Below are positions 1 through 16,300 of a stretch of 64,000 bases of DNA, in pieces. The notes below the pieces were generated by a model, which saw nothing but the letters and a program-made list of their open reading frames with translations, did no database searches and was not told where the DNA came from. Source of the DNA: Haliotis asinina (lineage: Eukaryota > Mollusca > Gastropoda > Lepetellida > Haliotidae); NCBI RefSeq assembly GCF_037392515.1, contig NC_090283.1:31884249-31948248 (forward strand). Direction: 5' to 3'. Positions within the stretch are counted from its first letter, which is position 1, and each line of letters starts with the position of its first letter. The position numbers were made by a program, and so were the translations under genes.

Positions 1-1250
1 ACGATGGACGACTGCCACTATACCGACAGAAGCCCATAAAGGCAAGTATATATCTATTAACATCAACTCTTTCAAACACTAAACTCTTTATTATCTTTAC
101 TCTCAGGACCCTGGACATCATCATCCTGGGGGCAGAAATGGACCGTGAAGTCCTCCAGAGGCAGTGACGACTGCCAGGAAGACCGTGCATGGACGGGAGG
201 GACGATGGACGACTGCCACCATACCGACAGAAGCCCATAAAGGCAAGTATATATCTATTAACATCAACTCTTTCAAACACTAAACTCTTTATTATCTTCA
301 CTCTCAGGACCCTGGACATCATCATCCTGGGGGCAGAAATGGAGCGTGAAGTCCCCCAGAGGCAGTGACGACTGCCACGAAGACGCTGCATGGACGGGAG
401 GGACGATGGACGACTGCCACCATACCGACAGAAGCCCATGAAGGCAAGTATATATCTATTAACATCAACTCTTTCAAACACTAAACTCTTTATTATCTTT
501 ACACCTAGGACCCTGGACATCATCACCCTGGGGGCAGAAATGGACCGTGAAGTCCCCCAGAGGCAGTGACGACTGCCACGAAGACGCTGCATGGACGGGA
601 GGGACGATGGACAACTGCCGCCATACCGACAGAAGCCCATAAAGGCAAGTATATATATCTATTAACATCAACTCTTTCAAACACTAAACTCTTTATTATC
701 TTTACTCTCAGGACCCTGGACATCATCATCCTGGGGGCAGAAATGGAGCGTGAAGTCCCCCAGAGGCAGTGACGACTGCCACGAAGACCCTGCATGGGCG
801 GGAGGGACGATGGACGACTGCCACCATACCGACAGAAGCCCATAAAGGCAAGTATATATCTATTAACATCAACTCTTTCAAAGAGTAACATCTTTATTAT
901 CTTCACACTTAGGACCCTGGACATCATCATCCTGGGGGCAGAAATGGACCGTGAAGTCCCCCAGACGCAGTGACGACTACCACGAAGACGCTGCATGGAC
1001 GGGAGGGACGAGGGACAACTGCCACCATACCGACAGAAGCCCATGAAGGCAAGTATATATCTATTAACATCAACTCTTTCAAACACTAAACTCTTTATTA
1101 TCTTTACACTTAAGACCCTGGACATCATCACCCTGGGGGCAGAAATGGACCGTGAAGTCCCCCAGAGGCAGTGACGACTGCCACGAAGACGCTGCATGGA
1201 CGGGAGGGACGATGGACAACTGCCGCCATACCGACAGAAGCCCATAAAGG
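1..1250. repeat. Higher-order block, 1,813-bp offset, copy 1
   Basis: The window's first 1.2 kb recurs at 1,814-3,060 in the same order of variants, including both 203-bp units. The offset of 1,813 bp equals nine units with two dinucleotide insertions. The same offset recurs at about 11,150-13,000. Confidence 0.75.
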
Positions 1251-1813
1251 CAAGTATATATATCTATTAACATCAACTCTTTCAAACACTAAACTCTTTA
1301 TTATCTTTACTCTCAGGACCCTGGACATCATCATCCTGGGGGCAGAAATGGAGCGTGAAGTCCCCCAGAGGCAGTGACGACTGCCACGAAGACGCTGCAT
1401 GGACGGGAGGGACGATGGACGACTGCCACCATACCGACAGAAGCCCATGAAGGCAAGTATATATCTATTAACATCAACTCTTTCAAACACTAAACTCTTT
1501 ATTATCTTTACTCTCAGGACCCTGGACATCATCATCCTGGGGGCAGAAATGGAGCGTGAAGTCCCCCAGAGGCAGTGACGACTGCCACGAAGACGCTGCA
1601 TGGACGGGAGGGACGATGGACGACTGCCACCATACCGACAGAAGCCCATAAAGGCAAGTATATATCTATTAACATCAACTCTTTCAAAGAGTAACATCTT
1701 TATTATCTTTACACTTAGGACCCTGGACATCATCATCCTGGGGGCAGAAATGGAGCGTGAAGTCCCCCAGAGGCAGTGACGACTTCCACGGAGACGCTGC
1801 ATGGACGGGAGGG

Positions 1814-3060
1814 ACGATGGACGACTGCCACCATACCGACAGAAGCCCATAAAGGCAAGTATATATCTATTAACATCAACTCTTTCAAACACTAAACTCT
1901 TTATTATCTTTACTCTCAGGACCCTGGACATCATCATCCTGGGGGCAGAAATGGACCGTGAAGTCCTCCAGAGGCAGTGACGACTGCCAGGAAGACCGTG
2001 CATGGACGGGAGGGACGATGGACGACTGCCACCATACCGACAGAAGCCCATAAAGGCAAGTATATATCTATTAACATCAACTCTTTCAAACACTAAACTC
2101 TTTATTATCTTCACTCTCAGGACCCTGGACATCATCATCCTGGGGGCAGAAATGGACCGTGAAGTCCCCCAGAGGCAGTGACGACTGCCACGAAGACGCT
2201 GCATGGACGGGAGGGACGATGGACGACTGCCACCATACCGACAGAAGCCCATGAAGGCAAGTATATATCTATTAACATCAACTCTTTCAAACACTAAACT
2301 CTTTATTATCTTTACACCTAGGACCCTGGACATCATCACCCTGGGGGCAGAAATGGACCGTGAAGTCCCCCAGAGGCAGTGACGACTGCCACGAAGACGC
2401 TGCATGGACGGGAGGGACGATGGACAACTGCCGCCATACCGACAGAAGCCCATAAAGGCAAGTATATATATCTATTAACATCAACTCTTTCAAACACTAA
2501 ACTCTTTATTATCTTTACTCTCAGGACCCTGGACATCATCATCCTGGGGGCAGAAATGGAGCGTGAAGTCCCCCAGAGGCAGTGACGACTGCCACGAAGA
2601 CCCTGCATGGGCGGGAGGGACGATGGACGACTGCCACCATACCGACAGAAGCCCATAAAGGCAAGTATATATCTATTAACATCAACTCTTTCAAAGAGTA
2701 ACATCTTTATTATCTTCACACTTAGGACCCTGGACATCATCATCCTGGGGGCAGAAATGGACCGTGAAGTCCCCCAGACGCAGTGACGACTACCACGAAG
2801 ACGCTGCATGGACGGGAGGGACGAGGGACAACTGCCACCATACCGACAGAAGCCCATGAAGGCAAGTATATATCTATTAACATCAACTCTTTCAAACACT
2901 AAACTCTTTATTATCTTTACACTTAAGACCCTGGACATCATCACCCTGGGGGCAGAAATGGACCGTGAAGTCCCCCAGAGGCAATGACGACTGCCACGAA
3001 GACGCTGCATGGACGGGAGGGATGATGGACAACTGCCACCATACCGACAGAAGCCCATAA
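1814..3060. repeat. Higher-order block, 1,813-bp offset, copy 2
   Basis: Partner of 1-1,250. The minus-strand reading frame at 2,336-3,058 gives the same 240-residue translation as 523-1,245, which shows very little divergence. Confidence 0.75.
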
Positions 3061-6000
3061 AGGCAAGTATATATATCTATTAACATCAACTCTTTCAAAC
3101 ACTAAACTCTTTATTATCTTTACTCTCAGGACCCTGGACATCATCATCCTGGGGGCAGAAATGGAGCGTGAAGTCCCCCAGAGGCAGTGACGACTGCCAC
3201 GAAGACGCTGCATGGACGGGAGGGACGATGGACGACTGCCACCATACCGACAGAAGCCCATGAAGGCAAGTATATATCTATTAACATCAACTCTTTCAAA
3301 CACTAAACTCTTTATTATCTTTACACTTAAGACCCTGGACATCATCACCCTGGGGGCAGAAATGGACCGTGAAGTCCCCCAGAGGCAATGACGACTGCCA
3401 CGAAGACGCTGCATGGACGGGAGGGATGATGGACAACTGCCACCATACCGAGAGAAGCCCATAAAGGCAAGTATATATATCTATTAACATCAACTCTTTC
3501 AAACACTAAACTCTTTATTATCTTTACTCTCAGGACCCTGGACATCATCATCCTGGGGGCAGAAATGGAGCGTGAAGTCCCCCAGAGGCAGTGACGACTG
3601 CCACGAAGACGCTGCATGGACGGGAGGGACGATGGACGACTGCCACCATACCGACAGAAGCCCATGAAGGCAAGTATATATCTATCAACATCAACTCTTT
3701 CAAACACTAAACTCTTTATTATCTTTACACTTAGGACCCTGGACATCATCATCCTGGGGGCAGAAATGGAGCGTGAAGTCCCCCAGAGGCAGTGACAACT
3801 TCCACGGAGACGCTGCATGGACGGGAGGGACGATGGGCGACTGCCACCATACCGACAGAAGCCCATAAAGGCAAGTATATATCTATTAACATCAACTCTT
3901 TCAAACACTAAACTCTTTATTATCTTTAGTCTCAGGACCCTGGACATCATCATCCTGGGGGCAGAAATGGAGCGTGAAGTCCTCCAGAGGCAGTGACGAC
4001 TGCCACGAAGACGCTGCATGGACGGGAGGGACGATGGACGACTGCCACCATACCGACAGAAGCCCATAAAGGCAAGTATATATCTATTAACATCAACTCT
4101 TTCAAACACTAAACTCTTTATTATCTTTACACTTAGGACCCTGGACATCATCACCCTGGGGGCAGAAATGGACCGTGAAGTCCCCCAGAGGCAATGACGA
4201 CTGCCACGAAGACGCTGCATGGACGGGAGGGATGATGGACAACTGCCACCATACCTACAGAAGCCCATAAAGGCAAGTATATATATCTATTAACATCAAC
4301 TCTTTCAAACACTAAACTCTTTATTATCTTTACTCTCAGGACCCTGGACATCATCATCCTGGGGGCAGAAATGGAGCGTGAAGTCCCCCAGAGGCAGTGA
4401 CGACTGCCACGAAGACGCTGCATGGACGGGAGGGACGATGGACGACTGCCACCATACCGACAGAAGCCCATAAAGGCAAGTATATATCTATTAACATCAA
4501 CTCTTTCAAACACTAAACTCTTTATTATCTTTACTCTCAGGACCCTGGACATCATCATCCTGGGGGAAGAAATGGACCGTGAAGTCCCCCAGAGGCAGTG
4601 ACGACTGCCACGAAGACGCTGCATGGACGGGAGGGACGATGGACGACTGCCACCATACCGACAGAAGCCCATAAAGGCAAGTATATATCTATTAACATCA
4701 ACTCTTTCAAACACTAAACTCTTTATTATCTTTACACTTAGGACTCTGGACATCATCATCCTGGGGGCAGAAATGGACCGTGAAATCCCCCAGACGCAGT
4801 GACAACTGCCACGGAGACGCTGCATGGACGGGAGGGACGATGGACGACTGCCACCATACCGACAGAGGGCCATAAAGGCAAGTATATATATCTATTAACA
4901 TCAACTCTTTCAAACACTAAACTCGTTATTATCTTTACACTTAGGACCCTGGACATCATCATCCTGGGGGCAGAAATGGAGCGTGAAGTCACCCAGAGGC
5001 AGTGACGACTGCCACGAAGACGCTGCATGGACGGGAGGGACGATGGGCGACTGCCACCATACCGACAGAAGCCCATAAAGGCAAGTATATATCTATTAAC
5101 ATCAACTCTTTCAAACACTAAACTCTTTATTATCTTTACTCTCAGGACCCTGGACATCATCATCCTGGGGGCAGAAATGGAGCGTGAAGTCCCCCAGAGG
5201 CAGTGACGACTGCCACGAAGACGCTGCATGGACGGGAGGGACGATGGACGACTGCCACCATACCGACAGAAGCCCATAAAGGCAAGTATATATCTATTAA
5301 CATCAACTCTTTAAAACAGTAACATATTTATTATCTTTACACTTAGGACCCTGGACATCATCATCCTGGGGGCAGAAATGGAGCGTGAAGTCCCCCAGAG
5401 GCAGTGACGACTGCCACGAAGACGCTGCATGGACGGGAGGGACGATGGACGACTGCCACCATACCGACAGAAGCCCATAAAGGCAAGTATATATCTATTA
5501 ACATCAACTCTTTCAAACACTAAACTCTTTATTATCTTTACTCTCAGGACCCTGGACATCATCATCCTGGGGGCAGAAATGGAGCGTGAAGTCCCCCAGA
5601 GGCAGTGACGACTGCCACGAAGACCCTGCATGGGCGGGAGGGACGATGGACGACTGCCACCATACCGACAGAAGCCCATAAAGGCAAGTATATATCTATT
5701 AACATCAACTCTTTCAAAGAGTAACATCTTTATTATCTTCACACTTAGGACCCTGGACATCATCATCCTGGGGGCAGAAATGGACCGTGAAGTCCCCCAG
5801 ACGCAGTGACGACTACCACGAAGACGCTGCATGGACGGGAGGGACGAGGGACAACTGCCACCATACCGACAGAAGCCCATAAAGGCAAGTATATATCTAT
5901 TAACATCAGCTCTTTCAAACACTAAACTCTTTATTATCTTCACTCTCAGGACCCTGGACATCATCATCCTGGGGGCAGAAATGGAGCGTGAAGTCCCCCA

Positions 6001-6784
6001 GAGGCAGTGACGACTGCCACGAAGACGCTGCATGGACGGGAGGGACGATGGACGACTGCCACCATACCGACAGAAGCCCATAAAGGCAAGTATATATCTA
6101 TTAACATCAACTCTTTCAAACACTAAACTCTTTATTATCTTTACTCTCAGGACCCTGGACATCATCATCCTGGGGGCAGAAATGGAGCGTGAAGTCCCCC
6201 AGAGGCAGTGACGACTGCCACGAAGACGCTGCATGGACGGGAGGGACGATGGACGACTGCCACCATACCGACAGAAGCCCATAAAGGCAAGTATATATCT
6301 ATTAACATCAACTCTTTCAAAGAGTAACATCTTTATTATCTTTACACTTAGGACCCTGGACATCATCATCCTGGGGGCAGAAATGGAGCGTGAAGTCCCC
6401 CAGAGGCAGTGACGACTTCCACGGAGACGCTGCATGGACGGGAGGGACGATGGACGACTGCCACCATACCGACAGAAGCCCATAAAGGCAAGTATATATC
6501 TATTAACATCAACTCTTTCAAACACTAAACTCTTTATTATCTTTACTCTCAGGACCCTGGACATCATCATCCTGGGGGCAGAAATGGACCGTGAAGTCCT
6601 CCAGAGGCAGTGACGACTGCCAGGAAGACCGTGCATGGACGGGAGGGACGATGGACGACTGCCACCATACCGACAGAAGCCCATAAAGGCAAGTATATAT
6701 CTATTAACATCAACTCTTTCAAACACTAAACTCTTTATTATCTTCACTCTCAGGACCCTGGACATCATCATCCTGGGGGCAGAA

Positions 6785-8690
6785 ATGGAGCGTGAAGTCC
6801 CCCAGAGGCAGTGACGACTGCCACGAAGACGCTGCATGGACGGGAGGGACGATGGACGACTGCCACCATACCGACAGAAGCCCATGAAGGCAAGTATATA
6901 TCTATTAACATCAACTCTTTCAAACACTAAACTCTTTATTATCTTTACACCTAGGACCCTGGACATCATCACCCTGGGGGCAGAAATGGACCGTGAAGTC
7001 CCCCAGAGGCAGTGACGACTGCCACGAAGACGCTGCATGGACGGGAGGGACGATGGACAACTGCCGCCATACCGACAGAAGCCCATAAAGGCAAGTATAT
7101 ATATCTATTAACATCAACTCTTTCAAACACTAAACTCTTTATTATCTTTACTCTCAGGACCCTGGACATCATCATCCTGGGGGCAGAAATGGAGCGTGAA
7201 GTCCCCCAGAGGCAGTGACGACTGCCACGAAGACCCTGCATGGGCGGGAGGGACGATGGACGACTGCCACCATACCGACAGAAGCCCATAAAGGCAAGTA
7301 TATATCTATTAACATCAACTCTTTCAAAGAGTAACATCTTTATTATCTTCACACTTAGGACCCTGGACATCATCATCCTGGGGGCAGAAATGGACCGTGA
7401 AGTCCCCCAGATGCAGTGACGACTACCACGAAGACGCTGCATGGACGGGAGGGACGAGGGACAACTGCCACCATACCGACAGAAGCCCATAAAGGCAAGT
7501 ATATATCTATTAACATCAGCTCTTTCAAACACTAAACTCTTTATTATCTTCACTCTCAGGACCCTGGACATCATCATCCTGGGGGCAGAAATGGAGCGTG
7601 AAGTCCCCCAGAGGCAGTGACGACTGCCACGAAGACGCTGCATGGACGGGAGGGACGATGGACGACTGCCACCATACCGACAGAAGCCCATAAAGGCAAG
7701 TATATATCTATTAACATCAACTCTTTCAAACACTAAACTCTTTATTATCTTTACACTTAGGACCCTGGACATCATCACCCTGGGGGCAGAAATGGACCGT
7801 GAAGTCCCCCAGAGGCAGTGACGACTGCCACGAAGACGCTGCATGGACGGGAGGGACGATGGACAACTGCCACCATACCGACAGAAGCCCATAAAGGCAA
7901 GTATATATATCTATTAACATCAACTCTTTCAAACACTAAACTCTTTATTATCTTTACTCTCAGGACCCTGGACATCATCATCCTGGGGGCAGAAATGGAG
8001 CGTGAAGTCCCCCAGAGGCAGTGACGACTGCCACGAAGACCCTGCATGGGCGGGAGGGACGATGGACGACTGCCACCATACCGACAGAAGCCCATAAAGG
8101 CAAGTATATATCTATTAACATCAACTCTTTCAAAGAGTAACATCTTTAATATCTTCACACTTAGGACCCTGGACATCATCATCCTGGGGGCAGAAATGGA
8201 CCGTGAAGTCCCCCAGACGCAGTGACGACTACCACGAAGACGCTGCATGGACGGGAGGGACGAGGGACAACTGCCACCATACCGACAGAAGCCCATAAAG
8301 GCAAGTATACATATCTATTAACATCAACTCTTTCAAACACTAAACTCTTTGTTATCTTTACTCTCAGGACCCTGGACATCATCATCCTGGGGGCAGATAT
8401 GGACCGTGAAGTCCCCCAGAGGCAGTGACGACTGCCACGGAGACGCTGCATGGACGGGAGGGACGATGGACGACTGCCACCATACCGACAGAAGCCCATA
8501 AAGGCAAGTATATATCTATTAACATCAACTCTTTCAAACACTAAACTCTTTATTATCTTTACTCTCAGGACCCTGGACATCATCATCCTGGGGGCAGAAA
8601 TGGAGGGTGAAGTCCCCCAGAGGCAGTGACGACTGCCACGAAGACGCTGCATGGACGGGAGGGACGATGGACGACTGCCACCATACCGAC
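6785..8690. repeat. Higher-order block, 2,418-bp offset, copy 1
   Basis: Landmarks at 6,920, 7,012, 7,726, 7,818 and 8,222 recur 2,418 bp to the right (12 units, three of them 203 bp). The match is lost at about 8,700, where the AAAGAGTAACATC variant faces AAACACTAAACTC. Ends are approximate. Confidence 0.65.
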
Positions 8691-9202
8691 AGAAGCCCAT
8701 AAAGGCAAGTATATATCTATTAACATCAACTCTTTCAAAGAGTAACATCTTTATTATCTTTACACTTAGGACCCTGGACATCATCATCCTGGGGGCAGAA
8801 ATGGAGCGTGAAGTCCCCCAGAGGCAGTGACGACTTCCACGGAGACGCTGCATGGACGGGAGGGACGATGGACGACTGCCACCATACCGACAGAAGCCCA
8901 TAAAGGCAAGTATATATCTATTAACATCAACTCTTTCAAACACTAAACTCTTTATTATCTTTACTCTCAGGACCCTGGACATCATCATCCTGGGGGCAGA
9001 TATGGACCGTGAAGTCCTCCAGAGGCAGTGACGACTGCCAGGAAGACCGTGCATGGACGGGAGGGACGATGGACGACTGCCACCATACCGACAGAAGCCC
9101 ATAAAGGCAAGTATATATCTATTAACATCAACTCTTTCAAACACTAAACTCTTTATTATCTTCACTCTCAGGACCCTGGACATCATCATCCTGGGGGCAG
9201 AA

Positions 9203-11108
9203 ATGGAGCGTGAAGTCCCCCAGAGGCAGTGACGACTGCCACGAAGACGCTGCATGGACGGGAGGGACGATGGACGACTGCCACCATACCGACAGAAGCC
9301 CATGAAGGCAAGTATATATCTATTAACATCAACTCTTTCAAACACTAAACTCTTTATTATCTTTACACTTAGGACCCTGGACATCATCACCCTGGGGGCA
9401 GAAATGGACCGTGAAGTCCCCCAGAGGCAGTGACGACTGCCACGAAGACGCTGCATGGACGGGAGGGACGATGGACAACTGCCGCCATACCGACAGAAGC
9501 CCATAAAGGCAAGTATATATATCTATTAACATCAACTCTTTCAAACACTAAACTCTTTATTATCTTTACTCTCAGGACCCTGGACATCATCATCCTGGGG
9601 GCAGAAATGGAGCGTGAAGTCCCCCAGAGGCAGTGACGACTGCCACGAAGACCCTGCATGGGCGGGAGGGACGATGGACGACTGCCACCATACCGACAGA
9701 AGCCCATAAAGGCAAGTATATATCTATTAACATCAACTCTTTCAAAGAGTAACATCTTTATTATCTTCACACTTAGGACCCTGGACATCATCATCCTGGG
9801 GGCAGAAATGGACCGTGAAGTCCCCCAGACGCAGTGACGACTACCACGAAGACGCTGCATGGACGGGAGGGACGAGGGACAACTGCCACCATACCGACAG
9901 AAGCCCATAAAGGCAAGTATATATCTATTAACATCAACTCTTTCAAACACTAAACTCTTTATTATCTTCACTCTCAGGACCCTGGACATCATCATCCTGG
10001 GGGCAGAAATGGAGCGTGAAGTCCCCCAGAGGCAGTGACGACTGCCACGAAGACGCTGCATGGACGGGAGGGACGATGGACGACTGCCACCATACCGACA
10101 GAAGCCCATAAAGGCAAGTATATATCTATTAACATCAACTCTTTCAAACACTAAACTCTTTATTATCTTTACACTTAGGACCCTGGACATCATCACCCTG
10201 GGGGCAGAAATGGACCGTGAAGTCCCCCAGAGGCAGTGACGACTGCCACGAAGACGCTGCATGGACGGGAGGGACGATGGACAACTGCCACCATACCGAC
10301 AGAAGCCCATAAAGGCAAGTATATATATCTATTAACATCAACTCTTTCAAACACTAAACTCTTTATTATCTTTACTCTCAGGACCCTGGACATCATCATC
10401 CTGGGGGCAGAAATGGAGCGTGAAGTCCCCCAGAGGCAGTGACGACTGCCACGAAGACCCTGCATGGGCGGGAGGGACGATGGACGACTGCCACCATACC
10501 GACAGAAGCCCATAAAGGCAAGTATATATCTATTAACATCAACTCTTTCAAAGAGTAACATCTTTAATATCTTCACACTTAGGACCCTGGACATCATCAT
10601 CCTGGGGGCAGAAATGGACCGTGAAGTCCCCCAGACGCAGTGACGACTACCACGAAGACGCTGCATGGACGGGAGGGACGAGGGACAACTGCCACCATAC
10701 CGACAGAAGCCCATAAAGGCAAGTATACATATCTATTAACATCAACTCTTTCAAACACTAAACTCTTTGTTATCTTTACTCTCAGGACCCTGGACATCAT
10801 CATCCTGGGGGCAGAAATGGACCGTGAAGTCCCCCAGAGGCAGTGACGACTGCCACGGAGACGCTGCATGGACGGGAGGGACGATGGACGACTGCCACCA
10901 TACCGACAGAAGCCCATAAAGGCAAGTATATATCTATTAACATCAACTCTTTCAAACACTAAACTCTTTATTATCTTTACTCTCAGGACCCTGGACATCA
11001 TCATCCTGGGGGCAGAAATGGAGGGTGAAGTCCCCCAGAGGCAGTGACGACTGCCACGAAGACGCTGCATGGACGGGAGGGACGATGGACGACTGCCACC
11101 ATACCGAC
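9203..11108. repeat. Higher-order block, 2,418-bp offset, copy 2
   Basis: Partner of 6,785-8,690. It contains the rare TTTAATATCTTC and ATACATATCT variants in the same relative positions (about 10,561 and 10,727). Confidence 0.65.
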
Positions 11109-13369
11109 AGAAGCCCATAAAGGCAAGTATATATCTATTAACATCAACTCTTTCAAACACTAAACTCTTTATTATCTTTACTCTCAGGACCCTGGACATC
11201 ATCATCCTGGGGGCAGAAATGGAGCGTGAAGTCCCCCACAGGCAGTGACGACTGCCACGAAGACGCTGCATGGACAGGAGGGACGATGGACGACTGCCAC
11301 CATACCGACAGAGGGCCATAAAGGCAAGTATATATATCTGTTAACATCAACTCTTTCAAACACTAAACTCGTTATTATCTTTACACTTAGGACCCTGGAC
11401 ATCATCATCCTGGGGGCAGAAATGGAGCGTGAAGTCCCCCAGAGGCAGTGACGACTGCCACGAAGACGCTGCATGGACGGGAGGGACGATGGGCGACTGC
11501 CACCATACCGACAGAAGCCCATAAAGGCAAGTATATATCTATTAACATCAACTCTTTCAAACACTAAACTCTTTATTATCTTTACACTTAGGACTCTGGA
11601 CATCATCATCCTGGGGGCAGAAATGGACCGTGAAATCCCCCAGACGCAGTGACAACTGCCACGAAGACGCTGCATGGACGGGAGGGACGATGGACAACTG
11701 CCGCCATACCGACAGAAGCCCATAAAGGCAAGTATATATATCTATTAACATCAACTCTTTCAAACACTAAACTCTTTATTATCTTTACTCTCAGGACCCT
11801 GGACATCATCATCCTGGGGGCAGAAATGGAGCGTGAAGTCCCCCAGAGGCAGTGACGACTGCCACGAAGACCCTGCATGGGCGGGAGGGACGATGGACGA
11901 CTGCCACCATACCGACAGAAGCCCATAAAGGCAAGTATATATCTATTAACATCAACTCTTTCAAAGAGTAACATCTTTATTATCTTCACACTTAGGACCC
12001 TGGACATCATCATCCTGGGGGCAGAAATGGACCGTGAAGTCCCCCAGACGCAGTGACGACTACCACGAAGACGCTGCATGGACGGGAGGGACGAGGGACA
12101 ACTGCCACCATACCGACAGAAGCCCATAAAGGCAAGTATATATCTATTAACATCAACTCTTTCAAACACTAAACTCTTTATTATCTTCACTCTCAGGACC
12201 CTGGACATCATCATCCTGGGGGCAGAAATGGAGCGTGAAGTCCCCCAGAGGCAGTGACGACTGCCACGAAGACGCTGCATGGACGGGAGGGACGATGGAC
12301 AACTGCCGCCATACCGACAGAAGCCCATAAAGGCAAGTATATATCTATTAACATCAACTCTTTCAAAGAGTAACATCTTTATTATCTTCACACTTAGGAC
12401 CCTGGACATCATCATCCTGGGGGCAGAAATGGACCGTGAAGTCCCCCAGACGCAGTGACGACTACCACGAAGACGCTGCATGGACGGGAGGGACGAGGGA
12501 CAACTGCCACCATACCGACAGAAGCCCATAAAGGCAAGTATATATCTATTAACATCAACTCTTTCAAACACTAAACTCTTTATTATCTTCACTCTCAGGA
12601 CCCTGGACATCATCATCCTGGGGGCAGAAATGGACCGTGAAGTCCCCCAGAGGCAGTGACGACTGCCACGGAGACGCTGCATGGACGGGAGGGACGATGG
12701 ACGACTGCCACCATACCGACAGAAGCCCATAAAGGCAAGTATATATCTATTAACATCAACTCTTTCAAACACTAAACTCTTTATTATCTTTACTCTCAGG
12801 ACCCTGGACATCATCATCCTGGGGGCAGAAATGGAGGGTGAAGTCCCCCAGAGGCAGTGACGACTGCCACGAAGACGCTGCATGGACGGGAGGGACGATG
12901 GACGACTGCCACCATACCGACAGAAGCCCATAAAGGCAAGTATATATCTATTAACATCAACTCTTTCAAACACTAAACTCTTTATTATCTTTACTCTCAG
13001 GACCCTGGACATCATCATCCTGGGGGCAGAAATGGAGCGTGAAGTCCCCCACAGGCAGTGACGACTGCCACGAAGACGCTGCATGGACAGGAGGGACGAT
13101 GGACGACTGCCACCATACCGACAGAGGGCCATAAAGGCAAGTATATATATCTGTTAACATCAACTCTTTCAAACACTAAACTCGTTATTATCTTTACACT
13201 TAGGACCCTGGACATCATCATCCTGGGGGCAGAAATGGAGCGTGAAGTCCCCCAGAGGCAGTGACGACTGCCACGAAGACGCTGCATGGACGGGAGGGAC
13301 GATGGGCGACTGCCACCATACCGACAGAAGCCCATAAAGGCAAGTATATATCTATTAACATCAACTCTT

Positions 13370-16300
13370 TCAAACACTAAACTCTTTATTATCTTTACAC
13401 TTAGGACTCTGGACATCATCATCCTGGGGGCAGAAATGGACCGTGAAATCCCCCAGACGCAGTGACAACTGCCACGGAGACGCTGCATGGACGGGAGGGA
13501 CGATGGACGACTGCCACCATACCGACAGAGGGCCATAAAGGCAAGTATATATATCTATTAACATCAACTCTTTCAAACACTAAACTCGTTATTATCTTTA
13601 CACTTAGGACCCTGGACATCATCATCCTGGGGGCAGAAATGGAGCGTGAAGTCCCCCAGAGGCAGTGACGACTGCCACGAAGACGCTGCATGGACGGGAG
13701 GGACGATGGGCGACTGCCACCATACCGACAGAAGCCCATAAAGGCAAGTATATATCTATTAACATCAACTCTTTCAAACACTAAACTCTTTATTATCTTT
13801 ACTCTCAGGACCCTGGACATCATCATCCTGGGGGCAGAAATGGAGCGTGAAGTCCCCCAGAGGCAGTGACGACTGCCACGAAGACGCTGCATGGACGGGA
13901 GGGACGATGGACGACTGCCACCATACCGACAGAAGCCCATAAAGGCAAGTATATATCTATTAACATCAACTCTTTCAAAGAGTAACATCTTTATTATCTT
14001 TACACTTAGGACCCTGGACATCATCATCCTGGGGGCAGAAATGGAGCGTGAAGTCCCCCAGAGGCAGTGACGACTTCCACGGAGACGCTGCATGGACGGG
14101 AGGGACGATGGACGACTGCCACCATACCGACAGAAGCCCATAAAGGCAAGTATATATCTATTAACATCAACTCTTTCAAACACTAAACTCTTTATTATCT
14201 TTACTCTCAGGACCCTGGACATCATCATCCTGGGGGCAGAAATGGAGCGTGAAGTCCCCCAGAGGCAGTGACGACTGCCACGAAGACGCTGCATAGACGG
14301 GAGGGACGATGGACGACTGCCACCATACCGACAGAAGCCCATAAAGGCAAGTATATATCTATTAACATCAACTCTTTCAAAGAGTAACATCTTTATTATC
14401 TTTACACTTAGGACCCTGGACATCATCATCCTGGGGGCAGAAATGGAGCGTGAAGTCCCCCAGAGGCAGTGACGACTTCCACGGAGACGCTGCATGGACG
14501 GGAGGGACGATGGACGACTGCCACCATACCGACAGAAGCCCATAAAGGCAAGTATATATCTATTAACATCAACTCTTTCAAACACTAAACTCTTTATTAT
14601 CTTTACTCTCAGGACCCTGGACATCATCATCCTGGGGGCAGAAATGGACCGTGAAGTCCTCCAGAGGCAGTGACGACTGCCAGGAAGACCGTGAATGGAC
14701 GGGAGGGACGATGGACGACTGCCACCATACCGACAGAAGCCCATAAAGGCAAGTATATATCTATTAACATCAACTCTTTCAAACACTAAACTCTTTATTA
14801 TCTTCACTCTCAGGACCCTGGACATCATCATCCTGGGGGCAGAAATGGAGCGTGAAGTCCCCCAGAGGCAGTGACGACTGCCACGAAGACGCTGCATGGA
14901 CGGGAGGGACGATGGACGACTGCCACCATACCGACAGAAGCCCATGAAGGCAAATATATATCTATTAACATCAACTCTTTCAAACACTAAACTCTTTATT
15001 ATCTTTACACTTAGGACCCTGGACATCATCACCCTGGGGGCAGAAATGGACCGTGAAGTCCCCCAGAGGCAGTGACGACTGCCACGAAGACGCTGCATGG
15101 ACGGGAGGGACGATGGACAACTGCCGCCATACCGACAGAAGCCCATAAAGGCAAGTATATATATCTATTAACATCAACTCTTTCAAACACTAAACTCTTT
15201 ATTATCTTTACTCTCAGGACCCTGGACATCATCATCCTGGGGGCAGAAATGGAGCGTGAAGTCCCCCAGAGGCAGTGACGACTGCCACGAAGACCCTGCA
15301 TGGGCGGGAGGGACGATGGACGACTGCCACCATACCGACAGAAGCCCATAAAGGCAAATATATATCTATTAACATCAACTCTTTCAAAGAGTAACATCTT
15401 TATTATCTTCACACTTAGGACCCTGGACATCATCATCCTGGGGGCAGAAATGGACCGTGAAGTCCCCCAGACGCAGTGACGACTACCACGAAGACGCTGC
15501 ATGGACGGGAGGGACGAGGGACAACTGCCACCATACCGACAGAAGCCCATAAAGGCAAGTATATATCTATTAACATCAACTCTTTCAAACACTAAACTCT
15601 TTATTATCTTCACTCTCAGGACCCTGGACATCATCATCCTGGGGGCAGAAATGGAGCGTGAAGTCCCCCAGAGGCAGTGACGACTGCCACGAAGACGCTG
15701 CATGGACGGGAGGGACGATGGACGACTGCCACCATACCGACAGAAGCCCATAAAGGCAAGTATATATCTATTAACATCAACTCTTTCAAACACTAAACTC
15801 TTTATTATCTTTACACTTAGGACCCTGGACATCATCACCCTGGGGGCAGAAATGGACCGTGAAGTCCCCCAGAGGCAGTGACGACTGCCACGAAGACGCT
15901 GCATGGAGGGGAGGGACGATGGACAACTGCCACCATACCGACAGAAGCCCATAAAGGCAAGTATATATATCTATTAACATCAACTCTTTCAAACACTAAA
16001 CTCTTTATTATCTTTACTCTCAGGACCCTGGACATCATCATCCTGGGGGCAGAAATGGAGCGTGAAGTCCCCCAGAGGCAGTGACGACTGCCACGAAGAC
16101 CCTGCATGGGCGGGAGGGACGATGGACGACTGCCACCATACCGACAGAAGCCCATAAAGGCAAGTATATATCTATTAACATCAACTCTTTCAAAGAGTAA
16201 CATCTTTAATATCTTCACACTTAGGACCCTGGACATCATCATCCTGGGGGCAGAAATGGACCGTGAAGTCCCCCAGACGCAGTGACGACTACCACGAAGA

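Noticed and set aside
566-772. Sixty-eight-codon plus-strand frames (and their minus-strand twins) found at every 203-bp unit
   Set aside because: They appear only where the TA insertion shifts the frame through a neighbouring unit, start with GTG, and have identical layout wherever the repeat occurs. They are repeat artefacts.
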